NCBI RefSeq assembly: GCF_042664795.1 | Contig: NZ_JBHTBN010000005.1 | Location: forward strand, 1 to 64,000 | From: Jejudonia soesokkakensis | Lineage (GTDB): Bacteria > Bacteroidota > Bacteroidia > Flavobacteriales > Flavobacteriaceae | Direction of reading: 5' to 3' | Length of the DNA stretch: 64,000 nt | Shown here: positions 60,282 to 64,000 of the stretch, in pieces | Layout of the letters: the number at the start of each line of letters is the position of its first letter | Position numbering within the stretch: position 1 is the first letter of the stretch | Position numbers and translations under genes: made by a program | The notes under the pieces: generated by a model | Database searches by the model: none | What the model saw: the letters and a program-made list of their open reading frames with translations, nothing else | What the model was told of the DNA's origin: nothing

Positions 60282-62183
60282 TTATTTTGAATTAACCAGA
60301 TCCATAAGGTTTACATCATTGCCAAGCAATATTTCATTACTGTCAATTCGTTCTTTTTGAGAGCCATTTTCCAGTTTTAAGACTCCGCGCGGACATACAG
60401 CAGAACAGATGCCACAACCTACACAACTGGAGCGCACAATGTTTTCACCTTTTTGAGCATAGGCTCTTACGTCTATTCCCATTTCACAATAGGTAGAACA
60501 ATTTCCACAGGAAATACATTGTCCGCCATTCGTCGTTATCCGAAATTTTGACAATAAGCGTTGCTGAAACCCTAGTATTGCGGCCATTGGACAGCCAAAA
60601 CGACACCAGACACGACTCCCAAAAATAGGATAGAACCCAACACCAATGACTCCGCTAAACATGGCGCCAATTAAAAACCCATAGGTCTTCTGAAGCTGGT
60701 AGGAGTCAAAGAAAAATAGTTTTCCAGGAGCACTGAAATACGTAAATAATAAGATTCCAATGATGACCACAAAATAACCTATAGCACCATATTTGGCATC
60801 TTTTGCTAATTCTTTTCTTTTAAAGAGCATGACCCACGCAAATACCAAAGTAAGCAACCCAATCACGAACCAGATAAAAAACTCTTTACTAATCCAAAGG
60901 TTATCATAGAATACTGTTTTTTGCCCTTCAGCAATAGTAACACCAGTCCCTTCGGGCTTGTCTGTTATTAGTGTGGCAGCTTCTCCATCATTAATTTTAT
61001 CCAGCGCTTGTTGATTTTCGGCTTTTGACGCAAAGAAATAGTCAATCGTAATCCCATCTGTGTTTTGAAGAGTAGGAGCAGACGCATTTGGATCTTCATT
61101 TAAAAAAATAATATGTGTAGCTCCTGCTTTTTGAGCCGCCAAAATTCTTTCATTTAGAGGTTTTCCTTCCGGATCACTCATAAATACCGTTTTATTTTCA
61201 AGGTTACTCCATTCGCTAATAGAAGATGATTCGTTTCCTCGTAAGTATGAAAAAATAACAGCAGTGGTCATTATAGTGACAAAAACGACAACACTATGAA
61301 TTACCCAACGTTCTACTTTCCAGGCTACTTGACGTTTATCACTTAGATGTCGAAAAGGATCTCCGGCAGTTTCAGCAAGGCCGCCACAACCACAAACCCA
61401 AGAGCAGTACCATCGCTTTCCATATTTATAAGTTAGGATGGGTGTAATAATAAATACAGAGACCACTCCAAAAATGAGCATGATTAATCCTACATCTCCA
61501 GCACTTAAAAACTCATCAATTTTGTATCCTGCAAAAAGATCATAATTTAAGGGCCATATATTTTTAAAATCGTAATACGGTTGGTTCAGTCTTACCAACA
61601 TTTCCGGTATCAAGAATGCAAATCCTAATTGAAAAAACATGACAGAACAAGTTCGAATGACTTCATACCGATTGTGGCGATATTTCCAAATAAATTTTAT
61701 CCCAAAGCTAAGAATTGCAAGGGTATAGAGCGTTCCGTACACAAACCATTGGCTCGCAGGATTACCACTAAGCACTTTGCTTAAAGGATCAAACAACGTG
61801 ATAAGCCCTGTATTATCACCTTCTTTTACAAGTCCTAGATACTGCGGAAACCAGTAGAGAATGATATAAAAACCCGTCATGGTGATTCCCAAAACCCATG
61901 CCCAAAACCCTCTAGAGGTCAAGGATTTAAAATAAACCCCATTGTTTTTTATACCTTCATGTTCGTTGAGATAGGCTGCTTTTGCAAACCAGACTGTCCC
62001 AATAAAAATGGAAAGTATCGACACAGAAAGCCATATTGGTTTATTTGGAAAATTTAGATTAAACAATGCAAGAAATAATATTGTTAAACCGAGTAGGCCT
62101 AAAACAGTCGCTAATTTTTGTTGTGTATTAATAGATTTTGGGGGTTGCCCAGTTAATGACATATCTCTCTGAATTGTACTCAT
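60282..62183 (-). CDS. NosR/CcoG-like polyferredoxin membrane protein
   Basis: The 633-residue protein has about nine membrane helices. A Cys-rich loop YCSWVCGCGGLAETAGDPF and a second, CRFGCPMAAILG, flank the membrane part. Two 4Fe-4S ferredoxin motifs close it: CISCGNCSTYCEMG and CVGCGICSAVCPRG. A non-membrane insert of about 105 residues lies at about 325-430. The pattern resembles NosR/NapH/CcoG-type electron carriers. It probably moves electrons from the adjacent NAD(P)H/FAD enzyme (30 nt upstream) to a periplasmic or membrane acceptor; the acceptor is not in the window. Confidence 0.88.
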   Translation of the reverse strand: MSTIQRDMSLTGQPPKSINTQQKLATVLGLLGLTILFLALFNLNFPNKPIWLSVSILSIFIGTVWFAKAAYLNEHEGIKNNGVYFKSLTSRGFWAWVLGITMTGFYIILYWFPQYLGLVKEGDNTGLITLFDPLSKVLSGNPASQWFVYGTLYTLAILSFGIKFIWKYRHNRYEVIRTCSVMFFQLGFAFLIPEMLVRLNQPYYDFKNIWPLNYDLFAGYKIDEFLSAGDVGLIMLIFGVVSVFIITPILTYKYGKRWYCSWVCGCGGLAETAGDPFRHLSDKRQVAWKVERWVIHSVVVFVTIMTTAVIFSYLRGNESSSISEWSNLENKTVFMSDPEGKPLNERILAAQKAGATHIIFLNEDPNASAPTLQNTDGITIDYFFASKAENQQALDKINDGEAATLITDKPEGTGVTIAEGQKTVFYDNLWISKEFFIWFVIGLLTLVFAWVMLFKRKELAKDAKYGAIGYFVVIIGILLFTYFSAPGKLFFFDSYQLQKTYGFLIGAMFSGVIGVGFYPIFGSRVWCRFGCPMAAILGFQQRLLSKFRITTNGGQCISCGNCSTYCEMGIDVRAYAQKGENIVRSSCVGCGICSAVCPRGVLKLENGSQKERIDSNEILLGNDVNLMDLVNSK

Positions 62184-62213
62184 AGTTTTGTCTGAAATTA
62201 GGAATGCTTTAAA

Positions 62214-63521
62214 TTAAATAGCTACTTGATTTGTTTTATTAAATTCTGCTAGAATATCTTTCTCATAATGAGCGTAAAATTCTGGATCAAAATTGGCTTC
62301 TTTTAAATGGTTTATCACATAGTCTACCTCTCGTTGTTCATTTAGCCATGAGTTAAAAACGTCATGTCTCATTCTAATTCCGAAGGTATTAATACCTAAA
62401 AAATGATTAGAATTTTTATCGTAAGCTATTGTAATACATTTTGTGTCATCAGCGTGATGCCAGTGAAAATGCATCTCGTTTTCTTTTTTATGATCTCCAC
62501 TAAAGACCCAACCATAGGTCTGGTATTCAATATCAAAAAACTTTGCACTGTTGAACCAGTGTCCAGGATTATATTTAATGGGATTTCCACAGATTGTCTG
62601 AGCCACAGTTTCTCCCATCATACGGCCAGTATACCAGACAGCCTCAATTGATTTTCGATGACCAATAGCTTCGCGTTGTTGTGCACAATCGCCAATAGCA
62701 TAGATATTTTTGATGTTTGTTTCTAATCTTCGATTTACTAAAATCCCTTTATCAGTTTCGATTTTGCTATTTGCTAAAAAAGAGATGGAAGGCTTTACAC
62801 CCGTACAGATCCCGACCATATCACACGCAATTTCTTCTCCAGTTTCTTTGGTTACAACGGCTCTTACTTTTCCATTTTTATCTGATAAAATCTTATCTAA
62901 ATTTGTATTGTTTCTTAAGTCTACACCATGACTTTTTACATGTCTGGAAATCATTGCAGCTTCGTCGTCTGGCAAGACCCCACTCCAAAAATGTTCTTCC
63001 CGTATCAAAAAAGTAACCTCTATATTTCTAGTACGAAGCATTTCGGCAAGTTCAACGCCTATCAATCCGCCACCTACTAAAACGGCTCTTTTACATTCTT
63101 TGTTATTAGGTGCATATTTTTCTATTGCTTCAAGATCCTGTTTACTTACCATTCCTACTACTCCATCACTATCGAGACCTTCCCATCCAAATGTGTTGGT
63201 AGTTGAGCCAGAAGCTATTATCAATGTGTCATAGGTAAGTGTGTCTCCTTCTTTAAAATAAAGTGTATTGGAGTCAGTTTCTATTTTTTCTACATATCCT
63301 TTTTTGAGGTTGAGATTATTTTTATCCCAAAACCAATGTTCATAGGGTTCTATATCTGTCCATCGCATGTGCCCCATGTATACATACATTAATGCGGTAC
63401 GTGAAAAAAAGTATTCTGTTTCTGCAGAAATTATGGTGATTTTTTTGTCTGAAAGTTTTCTGATGTGTCGAGCGGCAGTTACTCCTGCGATACCATTACC
63501 AATAATAACAACGTGTTCCAT
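62214..63521 (-). CDS. Pyridine nucleotide-disulphide-type FAD/NAD(P)-dependent oxidoreductase
   Basis: The 435-residue protein has the FAD-binding motif VVIIGNGIAGVTAARHI, a central NAD-binding GxGxxG in VLVGGGLIGVELAEML, and IYAIGDCAQQ near residue 275. The family includes NAD(P)H-dependent reductases of ferredoxins and rubredoxins. The C-terminal part is longer than in small rubredoxin reductases. It is co-transcribed with the polyferredoxin gene downstream. The upstream region holds two short palindromes (63535-63548 and 63566-63580) that may bind a regulator. Confidence 0.88.
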   Translation of the reverse strand: MEHVVIIGNGIAGVTAARHIRKLSDKKITIISAETEYFFSRTALMYVYMGHMRWTDIEPYEHWFWDKNNLNLKKGYVEKIETDSNTLYFKEGDTLTYDTLIIASGSTTNTFGWEGLDSDGVVGMVSKQDLEAIEKYAPNNKECKRAVLVGGGLIGVELAEMLRTRNIEVTFLIREEHFWSGVLPDDEAAMISRHVKSHGVDLRNNTNLDKILSDKNGKVRAVVTKETGEEIACDMVGICTGVKPSISFLANSKIETDKGILVNRRLETNIKNIYAIGDCAQQREAIGHRKSIEAVWYTGRMMGETVAQTICGNPIKYNPGHWFNSAKFFDIEYQTYGWVFSGDHKKENEMHFHWHHADDTKCITIAYDKNSNHFLGINTFGIRMRHDVFNSWLNEQREVDYVINHLKEANFDPEFYAHYEKDILAEFNKTNQVAI

Positions 63522-63534
63522 ATAAAAGCCCGAG

Positions 63535-63580
63535 AAATCAGGTGATTTTTTGATGATTGTACATAGGTCGTAAAATGACC
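63535..63580 (-). promoter_or_regulatory. Two palindromes upstream of the oxidoreductase-polyferredoxin operon
   Basis: AAATCA-GG-TGATTT (63535-63548), 14 nt before the start, and GGTC-N7-GACC (63566-63580) are inverted repeats in the leader. Their symmetry and place suggest a dimeric regulator, for example of the Crp/Fnr group, but the sequence alone does not identify it. Confidence 0.35.
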
Positions 63581-63730
63581 GATGACCTTTACATTATTTT
63601 TTGCAAGAGTAAGATACGGTATTTTTTATGTTCTTAGATCATTGAAAACACTTGTCTTAGTAAAAATTTATGTAATTCAAATGTAAGCTAATGAACAATG
63701 CATTGACTTAACCAACATAAAATTCAACAC

Positions 63731-64000
63731 ATGAAAAAACACGTCATCCTATTATTTGCACTCCTTTTTCTTACAATCTCCAACACCAAAGCACAGACTA
63801 TAGATACCTTTTTTACTGAAGCCAATTCCTTTTTCTCAGCTTATGTTTCTAAGGGAGAAGTTGATTACACCGCAATCCATAAAAATAAAAATGAACTTAC
63901 ATCACTACTTTCTATTGCCTCAGATATAAAGGTGTCACCTTCTGAAGCTACTAATTTTCAAGCTTTCTGGATCAATGCTTATAATTTGGCAGTTATAAAA
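63731..64000 (+). CDS. DUF547 family protein, 5' part (runs past the window)
   Basis: An ATG at 63731 opens a frame of 90 codons that runs past the right edge. A signal peptide (about 1-22, ending TKA) precedes FFSAYVSKGEVDYTAIHKNK and FQAFWINAYNLAVIK. The WINAYN motif is the DUF547 signature. The family function is unknown; a catalytic Cys-His-Asp set has been suggested. It is divergent from the oxidoreductase. Confidence 0.85.
   Translation, partial: MKKHVILLFALLFLTISNTKAQTIDTFFTEANSFFSAYVSKGEVDYTAIHKNKNELTSLLSIASDIKVSPSEATNFQAFWINAYNLAVIK

Overview
The window is a piece of a Flavobacteriaceae (phylum Bacteroidota) chromosome. The evidence is low GC content, a type B type IX secretion (T9SS) C-terminal domain followed by a PorP/SprF protein, LytS/LytTR signalling with TPR sensors, the gene string pdxJ / CBS-nadK-DUF6089-uppS-bamA-ompH-ompH-murI, a mevalonate pathway with an archaeal-type geranylgeranylglycerol-phosphate prenyltransferase homologue, and -7 boxes of the Bacteroidota type TAnnTTTG. 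The genus cannot be fixed from this sequence alone. No rRNA, tRNA, CRISPR array, prophage or insertion sequence was seen. Genes are packed tightly, often with 4-nt overlaps or abutting stops.

Layout. 1-3353: tail of a T9SS cargo protein, PorP/SprF, and an opposing VWA-lipoprotein/SIMPL pair. 3551-7271: TPR histidine kinase, LytTR regulator and convergent murI. 7337-14481 (minus strand): envelope operon-like run ompH, ompH, bamA, uppS, DUF6089, nadK and a CBS protein, with divergent pdxJ and an alpha/beta hydrolase. 16210-19442: FadL-type porin, SGNH lipoprotein and a small four-helix membrane protein. 19536-22885: the proteostasis set tig, clpP, clpX. 22981-30611 (mostly minus): small lipoprotein, carboxyl methyltransferase plus GH3 pair, DUF2797, LysE exporter, AsmA-like protein and queuosine-precursor transporter. 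30661-30836: structured 70-bp tandem repeats. 30891-35403: HPPK-deoxynucleoside kinase fusion, TrmH, nitrilase, UbiA-type GGGP prenyltransferase and mevalonate kinase. 35535-41259: a plus-strand cassette of lipoprotein, ECF sigma factor, TPR anti-sigma-like protein and secreted TPR-CHAT (caspase-like) protein, lying between mevalonate kinase and diphosphomevalonate decarboxylase. 42495-45734: a repetitive YadA-head-like surface protein with an S74 chaperone end. 45727-54529: mixed housekeeping genes including HemW, transglutaminase, DUF4230 and a membrane-anchored MutS homologue. 54586-60179: lipoproteins, M28 peptidase and two GT2 enzymes. 60282-63521: polyferredoxin membrane protein with an FAD/NAD oxidoreductase. 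63731-end: start of a DUF547 protein.

How the parts work together. Most of the window serves the cell envelope: outer-membrane assembly (BamA/Skp), undecaprenyl and isoprenoid lipid supply, peptidoglycan precursor (MurI), outer-membrane uptake (FadL plus lipase) and surface display. The best candidate for an undescribed system is the sigma / anti-sigma-TPR / TPR-CHAT / lipoprotein cassette. There a periplasmic caspase-like protease could control release of the sigma factor. That mechanism is inference; only the gene content, topology and catalytic residues are read from the sequence.
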